Assembly (NCBI GenBank): GCA_036476315.1
Contig: JAZGBI010000045.1
Span: forward strand, 1-38,882
DNA from: Candidatus Neomarinimicrobiota bacterium
Lineage (GTDB): Bacteria > Fidelibacterota > Marinisomatia > Marinisomatales > S15-B10
Reading direction: 5' to 3'
DNA length: 38,882 bases
Shown piece after piece: positions 15,560-23,909 of this stretch (positions are counted from its first letter, which is position 1; each line of letters begins with the position of its first letter). Below the pieces are notes generated by a model. It did no database searches, was not told the origin of the DNA, and saw nothing but the letters and a program-made list of their open reading frames with translations. The translations under genes were made by a program, and so were the position numbers.

Positions 15560-15631
15560 GCCACGGTAGCTTAGGGGTAAAGCAGTCGATTCGTAATCGA
15601 CAGACCGGGGGTTCAAATCCCTCCCGTGGCT
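15560..15631 (+). tRNA. tRNA-Thr (anticodon CGT)
   Basis: A complete 72-base cloverleaf: acceptor GCCACGG/CCGTGGC, D arm GCTT-AGGGGTA-AAGC, anticodon arm GTCGA-TTCGTAA-TCGAC with CGT in the loop (reads ACG, Thr), variable loop AGACC, T arm GGGGG-TTCAAAT-CCCTC, discriminator T. CCA is not encoded. The D loop is short but keeps the GG pair. A duplicate of the first 23 bases lies 126 bases upstream. Confidence 0.93.
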
Positions 15632-15744
15632 CTGGTACCAGGACCCTTTATGCCGGAATAGTGATGGGATCGCCCCAGTTTCGCTAGGGCATTCCCCCGG
15701 GTCGTTTTTAGGGTCCCACGATAGAGTTCTTAATCTCAGGTCCA

Positions 15745-18700
15745 ATGTTTAAAAGACCGGTTTTCTGGATCCTCCTCACCCTTTTCTCCGTCACGTGTAT
15801 CGGACTCACCGTAAGGTATTTTCCTGAGGCCTTTCCGCTTGTAACACTCGATCTTCAAATGGATCGTCAAGCGGCTCTTCGTTCCGCCCGGGAACTGGCT
15901 CTTCAGCACAACTGGGGACCAGAAGAATTCAGACAGGCCGCGTCCTTTCAGCTGGACAGACAGACTCAGACTTTTGTGGAGCTTGAAGCGGGGGGAACGG
16001 AAGCTTTCGCCAGAATGCTGGAGGAGGATCTTTATTCTCCCTACACGTGGCGTATCAGACATTTCAGGGAAGGCGAAACCAATGAAACGCTGATTCGGTT
16101 TACACCCAGGGGAACACCGCATGGGTTCGTGGAAAAACTCCACGAGGAAGAACCGGGAGCAAGTCTAACTACTGATTCGGCCCTCTCCATTGCCGTGCGC
16201 ACTGCCGAGGATACGTGGGGAATTGATCTGAACGACTACGAACGAGTCGAGGAGTCTCAGGAAACGCTTCCTGGAGGACGAACCGACCACACTTTTGTGT
16301 GGGAACGGCGAGGCGTGCAGGTGGGTGAGGGAAAATATCGACTTCGAATGGTCATCGGTGGAGATAAGCTTACCATGTTGACCCACTTTGTGAAAATCCC
16401 TGAAGCTTTTAGCCGGCGTCACCAGGAGATGCGCTCAGCCAACAATACGATTGCCGCCATATCTGTCGTGGTCGTGGGACTCCTTTACATACTCGGTGGA
16501 TGCATAATCGGAGTGTTCCTGCTTCTCCGAAAGAGGTGGATTCTCTGGCGGAAGCCGATAATGTGGGGGTTTGTGATCTCATTCCTTCAGGTTCTCGAAG
16601 GAATCAATCGATGGCCTTTGACGTGGATGAGCTATGACACTGCCCTCACTGCCAGCCGCTTCCTGCTGACACAGATCGCGATTCTCGTCATAAGTTTTAT
16701 CTCTCTCGGTGTTATCGTCTCCCTCGCCTTCATGGCCGCCGAAAGCCTGTCGAGGAAGGCATTCCCTCACCACATTCAACAGTGGCGACTTTGGTCCCGG
16801 GGTGTTGCGAATTCTCTCCCCGTACTGGGTAGAACAGTGGCAGGCTATCTTCTCGTGAGTGTCTTCTGGACTTATGAGGTGGGACTCTATTTTTTCTCCA
16901 CAAAAGTCCTTGGCTGGTGGACGCCGTCTGAAGCACTGTTTCAACCGGATGTGTTGGCCACCTATTTCCCCTGGCTCTCATCCATTGCCATTTCGGCTCA
17001 GGCAGGTTTCCTCGAGGAAAGTCTCTTCCGGGCCGTGCCCATTGCGGGAGCGGCACTCCTTGGCACCAGATTTGGCCACAGAAAGGCATGGATCGCAGGG
17101 GCATTCGTACTTCAGGCCCTCGTCTTCAGCGCCGCTCATGCCAACTATCCCACCCAGCCCGCCTACGCGCGCCTGGTTGAATTGATTATTCCGTCAATTG
17201 GGTTTGGATTGATCTACCTGTTTTTCGGCCTCCTCCCCGCTGTCATACTGCACTTTGGGGTCGATGTGGTGGCCTTTGCCATGCCTCTGTTCGTTTCATC
17301 GGCTCCCGGGACCTGGCTGAATCAACTCACGATCGTGCTCGCTTCCCTGATCCCTCTGCTCGTCGTGCTTGGAATAAGACTCCGGGCGGGCAAATGGCGT
17401 AGGATTTCTGAAACAGACTACAATCGAGCGTGGGCCGTACCCGAAAAGGAGCGGGTGGTAAAGGAACCGTTGGAATGGCCGAAGAGAGAGACTCCAGGTC
17501 CGGCAACAGTCCGGCTCGTACCGCTGGCGGGACTCGTGGGACTGGTCCTCTGGTTTGGATTTACAGATTTCCGCACCGATGCTCCCCGTCTTACCATTTC
17601 CCGTGGTGATGCCACCGCGCTGGCTGAAGAAGCCCTCTCTGAAACAGGCATGGAGTTGCCGGAGAATGCACGGACCTTGAATGGAATCGAGGGCCGGGTG
17701 GATCAGCGTGACCGCTTTGTCTGGCAGACGGGGGGGAGAGAACTCTACGAAGAACTCATGGGTGAGCACCTGGAGCCCCCCCATTGGAGAATTCGTTTTG
17801 TCCAGTTTGAAGGGGACGTGGCGGAGAGGGCTGAAGAGTTCCAGGCGTTCGTGGCGGGTGACGGGGAGGTTTTCAGAATTCGTCATCAGCTCCCGGAGGC
17901 ACAGGAGGGAGCCTCCCTTTCAGAAGAGAAGGCAAGAATCCTCGCTCACACAGCTATTGAAAACTTGTACGGGATGGATCCCGCGAAGCTTAAGAAGGTA
18001 TCGGCTGAGGAGTCGAGGCGTCCTAACCGGCGCGACTGGCTATTTACCTTTGCGGATACGGTGAACTACCCCTTGAGCGAGGGGGAGGCCAGGATTGCGA
18101 TAGAGATTAGCGGAGATAACATCGGGGACAGCAGAAAATATGTGCACGTGCCTGAAGATTGGGCCCGGGGAGAGAGAAATCGCAATAACCTGACAGGAAT
18201 ACTCGTGCTCTTTTGCAGCATTATTCTCATCGTCGCCCTGGTTACAGGCATCGTTGGAGCGGTGGTCAGGTGGAGTAGGAAGGACTTTTCTGTCCGTGTT
18301 TTTGCCGCCTTCGGAACCGTTCTGTTTGGATTGGGGGTTATCAGCATAATCAATGGCTGGCCAGCCACAAAGGCCCGATTCTCAACCGCGGAGCCGGTAT
18401 CGAACCAGATGTTCACCGCCATTGCATTTCCTCTTCTTGGGATTCTCTTCCTCTCCATCGGTGTAGCCCTTCTCATTGGATTGATTCACAACTGGAAAAG
18501 GGAAGAGCCTGACCTCGACTGGGGCAGGGCCGCCGTTTGGGGAATCTCCTCCGGTGCCTTCGCGTTAGGAGTGAGTTCTCTGATAGCCCGCGTTGCACCT
18601 TCTTTGGAACCCAGGTGGGCAGAATATGCGTCGCTGGGCAGCTATATCCCCTTCCTGGCGGCAGGGATGCAACCGGTAGTTCAGTACGTTACAGCCACCA

Positions 18701-19074
18701 CCGTTCTGCTCATCATCTTCGTTACGATGGATCGTTTCACCAGGGGATGGACGAAGAAGAAAGTGACCGCGTCAGCTGCTCTGGTATTTATGGGAGTCAT
18801 CATCACCGGCTCTGGATCCATTGACAACCTCTGGTTCTGGATCGTTTCTGGCCTCGAGCTGGGGGCACTTCTACTTCTGGCCTACCTCTTTGTATTGAGA
18901 TTTCACCTGGCTCTTGTCCCACTCATAGTAGGGACGATGATGATTATGGGTGAAGCAGGGGACAGTGTCTATCGAGCTCACCCGGCGTCCTTGCCGGGTA
19001 CCATCCTTGCCATCACCCTAACCGGGCTGTTTTCTGTCTTCTGGTACGAAAGCCTGCGTAAAGGCCGGAGTTAA
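15745..19074 (+). CDS. Giant CPBP-family intramembrane protease with duplicated extracytoplasmic module
   Basis: A 1109-residue membrane protein. After an N-terminal TM (8-26) comes a soluble module (about 40-220), a TM block with the CPBP (CAAX-protease-like) motifs EExxxR (Glu424, Glu425, Arg429), FSAAH (His465) and ILHFGVD (His503), a TM near 582, a second soluble module (about 619-805) and a final block of about eight TMs without those motifs. The two soluble modules are homologous: each starts with an Ala-rich helix, has a WRIRF-type strand (YTWRIRHF, PHWRIRFV), a PGASLT / EGASLS turn and a V(K/H)xPE(A/D) end. CPBP proteases are normally 200-300 residues. Substrate unknown. Confidence 0.85.
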   Translation: MFKRPVFWILLTLFSVTCIGLTVRYFPEAFPLVTLDLQMDRQAALRSARELALQHNWGPEEFRQAASFQLDRQTQTFVELEAGGTEAFARMLEEDLYSPYTWRIRHFREGETNETLIRFTPRGTPHGFVEKLHEEEPGASLTTDSALSIAVRTAEDTWGIDLNDYERVEESQETLPGGRTDHTFVWERRGVQVGEGKYRLRMVIGGDKLTMLTHFVKIPEAFSRRHQEMRSANNTIAAISVVVVGLLYILGGCIIGVFLLLRKRWILWRKPIMWGFVISFLQVLEGINRWPLTWMSYDTALTASRFLLTQIAILVISFISLGVIVSLAFMAAESLSRKAFPHHIQQWRLWSRGVANSLPVLGRTVAGYLLVSVFWTYEVGLYFFSTKVLGWWTPSEALFQPDVLATYFPWLSSIAISAQAGFLEESLFRAVPIAGAALLGTRFGHRKAWIAGAFVLQALVFSAAHANYPTQPAYARLVELIIPSIGFGLIYLFFGLLPAVILHFGVDVVAFAMPLFVSSAPGTWLNQLTIVLASLIPLLVVLGIRLRAGKWRRISETDYNRAWAVPEKERVVKEPLEWPKRETPGPATVRLVPLAGLVGLVLWFGFTDFRTDAPRLTISRGDATALAEEALSETGMELPENARTLNGIEGRVDQRDRFVWQTGGRELYEELMGEHLEPPHWRIRFVQFEGDVAERAEEFQAFVAGDGEVFRIRHQLPEAQEGASLSEEKARILAHTAIENLYGMDPAKLKKVSAEESRRPNRRDWLFTFADTVNYPLSEGEARIAIEISGDNIGDSRKYVHVPEDWARGERNRNNLTGILVLFCSIILIVALVTGIVGAVVRWSRKDFSVRVFAAFGTVLFGLGVISIINGWPATKARFSTAEPVSNQMFTAIAFPLLGILFLSIGVALLIGLIHNWKREEPDLDWGRAAVWGISSGAFALGVSSLIARVAPSLEPRWAEYASLGSYIPFLAAGMQPVVQYVTATTVLLIIFVTMDRFTRGWTKKKVTASAALVFMGVIITGSGSIDNLWFWIVSGLELGALLLLAYLFVLRFHLALVPLIVGTMMIMGEAGDSVYRAHPASLPGTILAITLTGLFSVFWYESLRKGRS

Positions 19075-19084
19075 TCCCGGAAAC

Positions 19085-20047
19085 CTACAGGATATGCGCG
19101 AGCAGAGGAGGCTTGCAATCGTCAAACCGGCGAAGACCGGCTTGCTCAGCTGCTTCTACGGCCATGTGGAATTCAACTGTGGAGGTGGGACGGTTGATTC
19201 CTTTGTATGAAGTCTCCCCCACCCTGTGGGCAGGACGGTACTGATTCATGATATTGACAAAGGTGTCGGGCGACACTTCCGATGAGAGAAACTCGAAGAT
19301 GCTCCGGGAATCATCCAACATTCCGGGCATCACCAGATGACGCACCAGAAGCCCGCGCACCGCAAGTCCCCTTTCATCAAACTGTAAATCCCCTACTTGA
19401 CGGTACATCTCCCTGATGGCTGCCCTTGCAATCACGGGGTACCTGGCGGACTTCAAATATCGCTTTGACATTTCTTCCTCCCAGATCTTGAAATCGGGCA
19501 TATAAATGTCTACGAGGCCCTCCATGATTTCCAGACTTTCCAGAGAATCGAAAGAACCGGTATTATAGACTAGGGGGAGACGGAGACCTCCCTGGATGGC
19601 AATGGGTAGTGCCTCGACGATCTGCGGCACCACATGTTCCGGTGTCACAAAGTTAATATTATGACACCCTTTCTCCTGGAGTTCCAGCATCATCTTCGCC
19701 AGCTGCTCGGGCACCACTTCCACACCACTATGACGCTGGCTGATGTCAAAATTCTGACAGAAGACGCATTTGAGATTGCAGTGGGAAAAAAAGATCGTTC
19801 CGGAACCCTTCCATCCGCGAAGACAATCCTCTTCACCAAAATGGGAGAAATAGCTGCTCACCATGGCATAGCGGCCGCTCATGCAGACGCCCCGTCCGTT
19901 CTCCAGCCGGTTGACGTCACACTCCCGGGGGCATACGCGACATGGGCTCAGCATGGAGAGAGCCTTCTCAACCTTCTCATCCAGAACGCCGGATTCGTAA
20001 GTCTCAAGATAGGCAGGCCATGAAGATGGTTTTTTCTGAAATGTCAT
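19085..20047 (-). CDS. PflX-like radical SAM protein (COG1313 type)
   Basis: A 320-residue radical SAM enzyme resembling the pyruvate-formate-lyase-activating-enzyme-like PflX proteins. The SAM cluster motif is Cys90-NLK-Cys94-VF-Cys97. An N-terminal cysteine set Cys36-xx-Cys39-PRE-Cys43 and Cys55 could hold a further Fe-S cluster. NFVTPEHVVPQI, VYNTGSFDSLE, DIYMPDFK and RHLVMPGMLDDS follow in the order expected for this family. No glycyl radical enzyme and no MEMO/AMMECR1 gene is nearby, so the target is unknown. It is convergent with the CPBP gene (10 bases between stops). Confidence 0.85.
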   Translation of the reverse strand: MTFQKKPSSWPAYLETYESGVLDEKVEKALSMLSPCRVCPRECDVNRLENGRGVCMSGRYAMVSSYFSHFGEEDCLRGWKGSGTIFFSHCNLKCVFCQNFDISQRHSGVEVVPEQLAKMMLELQEKGCHNINFVTPEHVVPQIVEALPIAIQGGLRLPLVYNTGSFDSLESLEIMEGLVDIYMPDFKIWEEEMSKRYLKSARYPVIARAAIREMYRQVGDLQFDERGLAVRGLLVRHLVMPGMLDDSRSIFEFLSSEVSPDTFVNIMNQYRPAHRVGETSYKGINRPTSTVEFHMAVEAAEQAGLRRFDDCKPPLLAHIL

Positions 20048-20135
20048 TTCTCAGGAAATTGCTTAACGCACCTTTTGCCCATGTCACCCAGATCAAATAG
20101 TATCGGTTGGCATTGTCAAATGCTCCATCGTCGTT

Positions 20136-20609
20136 TCAGTCTTTGCTGGCAGACGCCTCGGCAACACGGAGCTTAGAATCAATCATTTCGCCGTGGCTCA
20201 GACCGAGCAAGTAAGCAAGTTTGTGAATGAGATAGTCTTCATGCTCATCAAGAATGCCATCCGCATAGATGACCGCCCATAGGGTATCCAGTATCCCAAG
20301 TTTCTCGTCCCGATTGCAGTTGTCACCGATAAGCTTGCTGAACTGCCAGAGATCGATGCTGGCTTTCCGTTCCTCCTCCGCAAGCTCAATCACCTTTTCC
20401 GCGTCCTTGCGGGTCAAACCAAATTTCTCTTCCATAGTCCTGATAATGTCCCGCATTTCACCATCGGTGAATTCACCATCCGCTTGAGCCATTTCGAGAA
20501 GAAGGGCACAGACTGCCAACGGCACAGGATCCGGCCCCTTGGCCCCACCGGACTGATCTTCATCAACGGCAATGTACTGACTGACGAATGACTTTATTCT
20601 AAACAGCAT
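20136..20609 (-). CDS. TerB-like protein
   Basis: A 157-residue helical cytoplasmic protein with the TerB (tellurite resistance/DnaJ-associated) pattern. Two pseudo-symmetric acidic metal-binding-like sites are seen, MAQADGEFTDGE (about 40-51) and IYADGILDEHEDYLIHKLA (about 113-131), separated by the charged helix region. TerB proteins are thought to act at the membrane in stress responses, but the biochemistry is poorly known. It follows the FKBP gene by 14 bases on the same strand and is likely co-transcribed. No other ter genes are in the window. Confidence 0.8.
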   Translation of the reverse strand: MLFRIKSFVSQYIAVDEDQSGGAKGPDPVPLAVCALLLEMAQADGEFTDGEMRDIIRTMEEKFGLTRKDAEKVIELAEEERKASIDLWQFSKLIGDNCNRDEKLGILDTLWAVIYADGILDEHEDYLIHKLAYLLGLSHGEMIDSKLRVAEASASKD

Positions 20610-20623
20610 AAGTGAGCTGACAC

Positions 20624-21031
20624 TTACTCGGCACTGAGCAATTCCACCTCGAATATCAACGTGGCGTCGGGTGGAATGGGCTCGATTCCTTCTTCACCGT
20701 AGGCGAGTTCAGGTGGTATGATGAGCTTCCGTTTTCCTCCAACCTTCATTGTTGCCACACCTTCGTCCCATCCTTTGATCACCCGTCCCACACCAAGTAC
20801 GAATGAAAACGGTTTCCCGGAGCCTACTGAGCTGTCAAATTGTGTTCCATCCTCCAGCCATCCCGTGTAATGAACGGTAACGTATCGATCTGGCTGGGGG
20901 GATTTGCCCGTTCCTACCACCATGTCCACGTATTTCAACCCTGATGAAGTGGTGACCTCATTACCGGCGTCTTCTTTTGAGCACCCCAGGAATATCAGCA
21001 GCCATACCAGAACTATCCCCTGTTTCCTCAT
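20624..21031 (-). CDS. FKBP-type peptidyl-prolyl isomerase, probable lipoprotein
   Basis: Catalyses cis-trans isomerisation of prolyl bonds, here in the envelope. From ATG 21031 (GGGAGG ribosome site; the frame also has ATG 21049) it has 135 residues. The hydrophobic leader ends in FLGC, a lipobox-like site with Cys17. The FKBP domain fills the rest: [48 protein letters not shown] and [10 protein letters not shown] carry the usual active-site aromatic and Asp residues. It is followed at 14 bases by the TerB-like gene. Confidence 0.92.
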   Translation of the reverse strand: MRKQGIVLVWLLIFLGCSKEDAGNEVTTSSGLKYVDMVVGTGKSPQPDRYVTVHYTGWLEDGTQFDSSVGSGKPFSFVLGVGRVIKGWDEGVATMKVGGKRKLIIPPELAYGEEGIEPIPPDATLIFEVELLSAE

Positions 21032-21171
21032 GTATCCTCCCTTCTTCATATGAATAGTTGAATAGACGGTAAGTGTAAGATGATTTGACTAAAAATCCTA
21101 AACGAGAGATGGTGTACTTAGTAAATTCCAGGTGCATTCCCTCGCGTTCCTGAACCAGAGGGAGAACTGAA

Positions 21172-21897
21172 ATGAGACAATTCGTTCTCATCATCATTCC
21201 ACTGTTCTTGCTCCTGTCGTGTTCCGAGAGGAACGGGTTGACAACAACATACTATCCCAACGGAAATAAGAAGGAAGAAGGAAAACTTAAGTACGACAAG
21301 AGGGACGGACCATGGACCTGGTGGTACGCAAGCGGTCAAAAGCGGGGGGAGGCTGTTTATACGTACGGCAGGAGAAACGGATCCAGTGTCTGGTGGTTGG
21401 AAAACGGAGAAAAGGAACGGGAAGGAATGTTCAAAAACGACAAGCTCGACGGGAGGTGGATTTTCTGGTACGACAGCGGCCAGAAGAAGACGGAGAAAAA
21501 CTTCCGGATTGGAACTGTGGAAGGCAGATATGTTAGTTGGTTTGAAAACGGAAATCGGAAGCAGGAAGGAACATACAAGCGCGATAGGAAAGATGGGAAG
21601 TGGACCTACTGGTATAAGAACGGCCAGCCACGGAGAGAAGAAAACTACAGAGAGGGAACGCGTGATGGAAAATGGTTCTGGTTCCGCCGTGACGGTTCAC
21701 AAGGCCTGGAGGGCAACTACAAGGATGGAAAAAACCACGGACTATGGGCAGCCTGGTACGAAAATGACCAACTGGAATTCCAGCAGCATTACAGGGACGG
21801 CGAAAAGGTGGGTACGTGGACCTACTGGAACGATAGGGGAGAAGTCGTCAAAGTGGAACATCACGAATCCGCGCTACTTTCCGGAAGTGAAAAATGA
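21172..21897 (+). CDS. MORN-variant (YwqK-type) repeat lipoprotein
   Basis: A 241-residue exported protein. A signal peptide ends in LLLSC (lipobox, Cys17). The rest is about nine tandem repeats of roughly 23 residues with the pattern DGxWxxWYxNGQxxxExxYxxG, the MORN variant found in proteins labelled YwqK family antitoxin. The repeats form a beta-hairpin sheet; in an exported lipoprotein this is more likely a surface or binding scaffold than an antitoxin. ATG 21172 has a GGGAGA ribosome site. It is transcribed away from the FKBP gene, with about 140 bases between them. Confidence 0.88.
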   Translation: MRQFVLIIIPLFLLLSCSERNGLTTTYYPNGNKKEEGKLKYDKRDGPWTWWYASGQKRGEAVYTYGRRNGSSVWWLENGEKEREGMFKNDKLDGRWIFWYDSGQKKTEKNFRIGTVEGRYVSWFENGNRKQEGTYKRDRKDGKWTYWYKNGQPRREENYREGTRDGKWFWFRRDGSQGLEGNYKDGKNHGLWAAWYENDQLEFQQHYRDGEKVGTWTYWNDRGEVVKVEHHESALLSGSEK

Positions 21898-22101
21898 GAT
21901 AAAAACAAGCGCCTCGGCGGTCCCGTCCAGCGTTGGCTCATTCGTAGAATAGTCCCAGAGATCATCATGGTACACCGCCAGTTCGTCTTCTTTCGAGAGA
22001 CGAATGCCCTTTGAGAAGAGCGAGCATTGACAAACCCATGGAAAATCTGAGAAATTGGTTGACGTATATTGTCCATACCGTTGTTCGATAAACTTATGGG
22101 A
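21874..22101 (-). pseudogene. Possible gene remnant without a start codon
   Basis: A 75-codon minus-strand frame between stops (TGA at 22104-22102, TAG at 21876-21874) reads like a real protein, with NFSDFPWVCQCSLFSKG, LSKEDELAVYHDDLWDY and NEPTLDGTAEAL. It has no in-frame ATG and overlaps the 3' end of the YwqK-type gene by 24 bases. I do not recognise the family. Either it is a decayed gene or the frame is open by chance. Nothing else is seen in 21898-22193. Confidence 0.22.
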
Positions 22102-22193
22102 TCAGATGAGTGGTGCCGACCTTTCGGATTCTGCTCCAGCCCACCTGGTGTAGGTTAAGAGTCATAGGCATGCCGAATGGCTAGGCGCGTACA

Positions 22194-22499
22194 TCATCTT
22201 GCGTCAGCCAGCGCCTTTACTTCACTCGCCAGTCGATCCCCCAGCTCATCCTTGTGAACCTCCAGCTCGTACCTCGCCTGAAGATTCAACCAGAACCGCT
22301 CTGATGTGCCAAAGTACCGGGAAAGTCTCAGTGCGGTATCCGCCGTAATGGCTCTCTTCCCGAGAACGATTTCATTGATCCGACGAGGGTCAACATTGAT
22401 ATCCCTTGCGAGCCGGTATTGGCTAATTCCCATCGGCTTGAGGAACTCTTCAAGAAGGATCTCCCCCGGATGGATTGGTTCGATTTCCCGCTTGTCCAT
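22194..22499 (-). CDS. higA: HigA-family antitoxin (XRE helix-turn-helix)
   Basis: The antitoxin of a HigBA type II module: it binds and neutralises HigB and represses the operon. The 101 residues match the HigA/VapI family. IHPGEILLEEFLKPMGIS opens the protein, an XRE helix-turn-helix (about 25-60, SQYRLARDINVDPRRINEIVLGKR) follows, and FGTSERFWLNLQARYEL is the family hallmark. ATG 22499 has a GAGGAGG ribosome site, 10 bases after the toxin stop. The order toxin then antitoxin is typical for higBA. A dyad in the promoter (22816-22828) is its likely operator. Confidence 0.95.
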   Translation of the reverse strand: MDKREIEPIHPGEILLEEFLKPMGISQYRLARDINVDPRRINEIVLGKRAITADTALRLSRYFGTSERFWLNLQARYELEVHKDELGDRLASEVKALADAR

Positions 22500-22509
22500 A
22501 GTTACCTCC

Positions 22510-22794
22510 TCACGAATGATAATCTGTTATCTCAACCGAGTACGCATCGCCTTCACGCCACTCGAAGCAAATGCGCCATTGATCGTTGATACGTATGCTA
22601 TGCTGACCTGCACGAGATCCTTTCAGCTTCTTCAGACGATTCCCGGGTGGGATTCTTAGATCCTGCAAGGAATCAGCAGCGTCAAGGACAAGAAGTTTTC
22701 GGAGCTCATGGCGCGGGATCTGCGGCGGAAGCCTCCTAGGTCTCTGGCCGCAAAACAGCTTCTTTGTGTCTGAATCAGCAAAGTGCTTGATCAC
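22510..22794 (-). CDS. higB: HigB-family toxin (RelE/ParE superfamily)
   Basis: The toxin of the pair, a ribosome-dependent mRNA interferase in characterised systems. The 94 residues show the HigB pattern: an N-terminal MIKHFADSDTKKLF, the central DLRIPPGNRLKKLKG, QHSIRINDQWRICFEW and the end YSVEITDYH, with a C-terminal His/Tyr set as in active members. The start is GTG 22794 with no ribosome site, only eight bases beyond the -10 box, so translation may be leaderless. Confidence 0.94.
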   Translation of the reverse strand: MIKHFADSDTKKLFCGQRPRRLPPQIPRHELRKLLVLDAADSLQDLRIPPGNRLKKLKGSRAGQHSIRINDQWRICFEWREGDAYSVEITDYHS

Positions 22795-22802
22795 TACAAA
22801 GA

Positions 22803-22831
22803 ATATTAGCGTACTACACTATTAGTGTCAA
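22803..22831 (-). promoter_or_regulatory. higBA promoter with internal operator
   Basis: On the minus strand a consensus -35 TTGACA (22831-22826) is 17 bases from -10 TAATAT (22808-22803). A dyad ACACTA-a-TAGTGT (22828-22816) overlaps the -35 end and spacer, the expected position for HigA repression. The predicted transcript start falls at or next to the GTG start of higB. Confidence 0.75.
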
Positions 22832-22933
22832 GCACTATGAATGCCCGTGCAAGATCTGTTTGCTAAACTACTTCGCTCAATGTTTTCTTTTCTCAAGACC
22901 ATATTTATCATATTTCTCTGTGAGCTCTGTCCC

Positions 22934-22955
22934 ACCTGCCTGCGGGCAGGCAGGT
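22934..22955. repeat. Perfect palindrome, REP-like
   Basis: ACCTGCCTGC-gg-GCAGGCAGGT is a perfect 10-bp stem with a two-base centre. It lies 16 bases after the stop of the EamA gene (minus strand) and could end its transcript, but there is no T-run. The GCCTGCC/GGCAGGC core is also the core of the in-frame insertion at 30041-30071. Confidence 0.65.
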
Positions 22956-22970
22956 TAAATGCGAAGCTAT

Positions 22971-23879
22971 TTAATCGGAGTGGCTTCGTGGTAAACGGTT
23001 TCTTCTCATCTGCACCAGTACAGCACCCACAGCGGCAATCACAATGCCTGTTCCTTCAATGGGCGTAATCTTCTCACCAATGAAAACCCATGCCAGGATG
23101 GCAATTTGAATCAGCATCGTTCCGTTTATGATGCTGGATTCCATTGCTGTTAACGTCCTGAGGGTCACATTCCAGAGAGTGAAAGCGAAAGCCGTATTAA
23201 TGACAGCCAGCCATATCAGGTACATAAAACTTCTGGGACTTACACTTGGCAGCCCCTCCGTTGTAAGTCCGATGATCAGAAGAAGAGCTGACCCTATTCC
23301 CATACTCACCAGTGTCACCACCAGGGGACTGATATTCCGGTTTCGATTGATGTCCCGTCCCAGTACGGATGCCCAGGAGTTTGCCAGCACGCCCACAGTC
23401 ATAATCACCAATCCCCACGCCTCGTTACCGGTCAGCACAACGGGATAGAAGTACGCAATCATGCCGATGATAAATAGAGATACACCCGTCCACTGGAGCA
23501 GTGTTGGCCTTTCTTCGAGAAGAAATATTCCACCGATCGCCACAAACAGTGGAGTGAGGTTAAGAATGAGACTAACGGTGACGGCTGGTAATAGGGAAAG
23601 GCCCAGGAACTGTGCGCCCTGGGTCACCGTGTAGAATACGAGGCCTAACATGACCAGTTTTTTCCACTGGTGCGTCGTTAACCTCTTTATCTCCTCGAGG
23701 TGTTTCCTCGTCAGAATAAAAGGGACAAAGCAAACGAAGGCTATGACATAACGCAGGCCCGCAAACGTTATGGGTGGGATTTCCAGCAATCCCCACTTAA
23801 TGATAATGAATGAAGTTGACCAGAGGAAGGTAACCAGAAGCGCTTGAAGAACTGCGATCAGGTGAGGAAAGACCAACAT
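22971..23879 (-). CDS. EamA/DMT-family transporter
   Basis: A 302-residue inner-membrane protein with ten hydrophobic segments in two EamA repeats (about 7-137 and 155-290). Typical motifs are present: WSTSFIIIKWGL in TM1, GLRYVIAF in TM2 and TPLFVAIGGIFLLEERP at the end of the first repeat, matched by AILAWVFIGEKITPIEGTG in the second. The C-terminal RRNRLPRS tail is basic and cytoplasmic. Family members export amino acids or other small metabolites; the substrate here cannot be told. The gene stands between the higBA pair and a small membrane protein on the same strand. Confidence 0.92.
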   Translation of the reverse strand: MLVFPHLIAVLQALLVTFLWSTSFIIIKWGLLEIPPITFAGLRYVIAFVCFVPFILTRKHLEEIKRLTTHQWKKLVMLGLVFYTVTQGAQFLGLSLLPAVTVSLILNLTPLFVAIGGIFLLEERPTLLQWTGVSLFIIGMIAYFYPVVLTGNEAWGLVIMTVGVLANSWASVLGRDINRNRNISPLVVTLVSMGIGSALLLIIGLTTEGLPSVSPRSFMYLIWLAVINTAFAFTLWNVTLRTLTAMESSIINGTMLIQIAILAWVFIGEKITPIEGTGIVIAAVGAVLVQMRRNRLPRSHSD

Positions 23880-23909
23880 CTCCCGCCCCGGATTTCTGCA
23901 TTGTCGGGG

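Noticed and set aside
15373-15745. Overlapping frames on both strands around the tRNA
   Set aside because: They run across tRNA-Thr and its partial duplicate, so their coding appearance is accidental.
17296-17886. Minus-strand frame of 196 codons inside the CPBP gene
   Set aside because: Antisense shadow of a clear coding sequence with no independent start signal.
19085-20047. AmmeMemoRadiSam system assignment for the radical SAM gene
   Set aside because: The MEMO and AMMECR1 partners are not next to it and the N-terminal Cys set fits PflX/COG1313 better.
20091-20119. TTGACA on the minus strand as promoter of the radical SAM gene
   Set aside because: No acceptable -10 box at 16-18 bases; the nearest AT-rich hexamers give spacers of 11 or 14.
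21172-21897. Antitoxin role for the YwqK-type protein
   Set aside because: It has a signal peptide and lipobox, and no toxin gene adjoins it; the family label is not evidence of antitoxin function.
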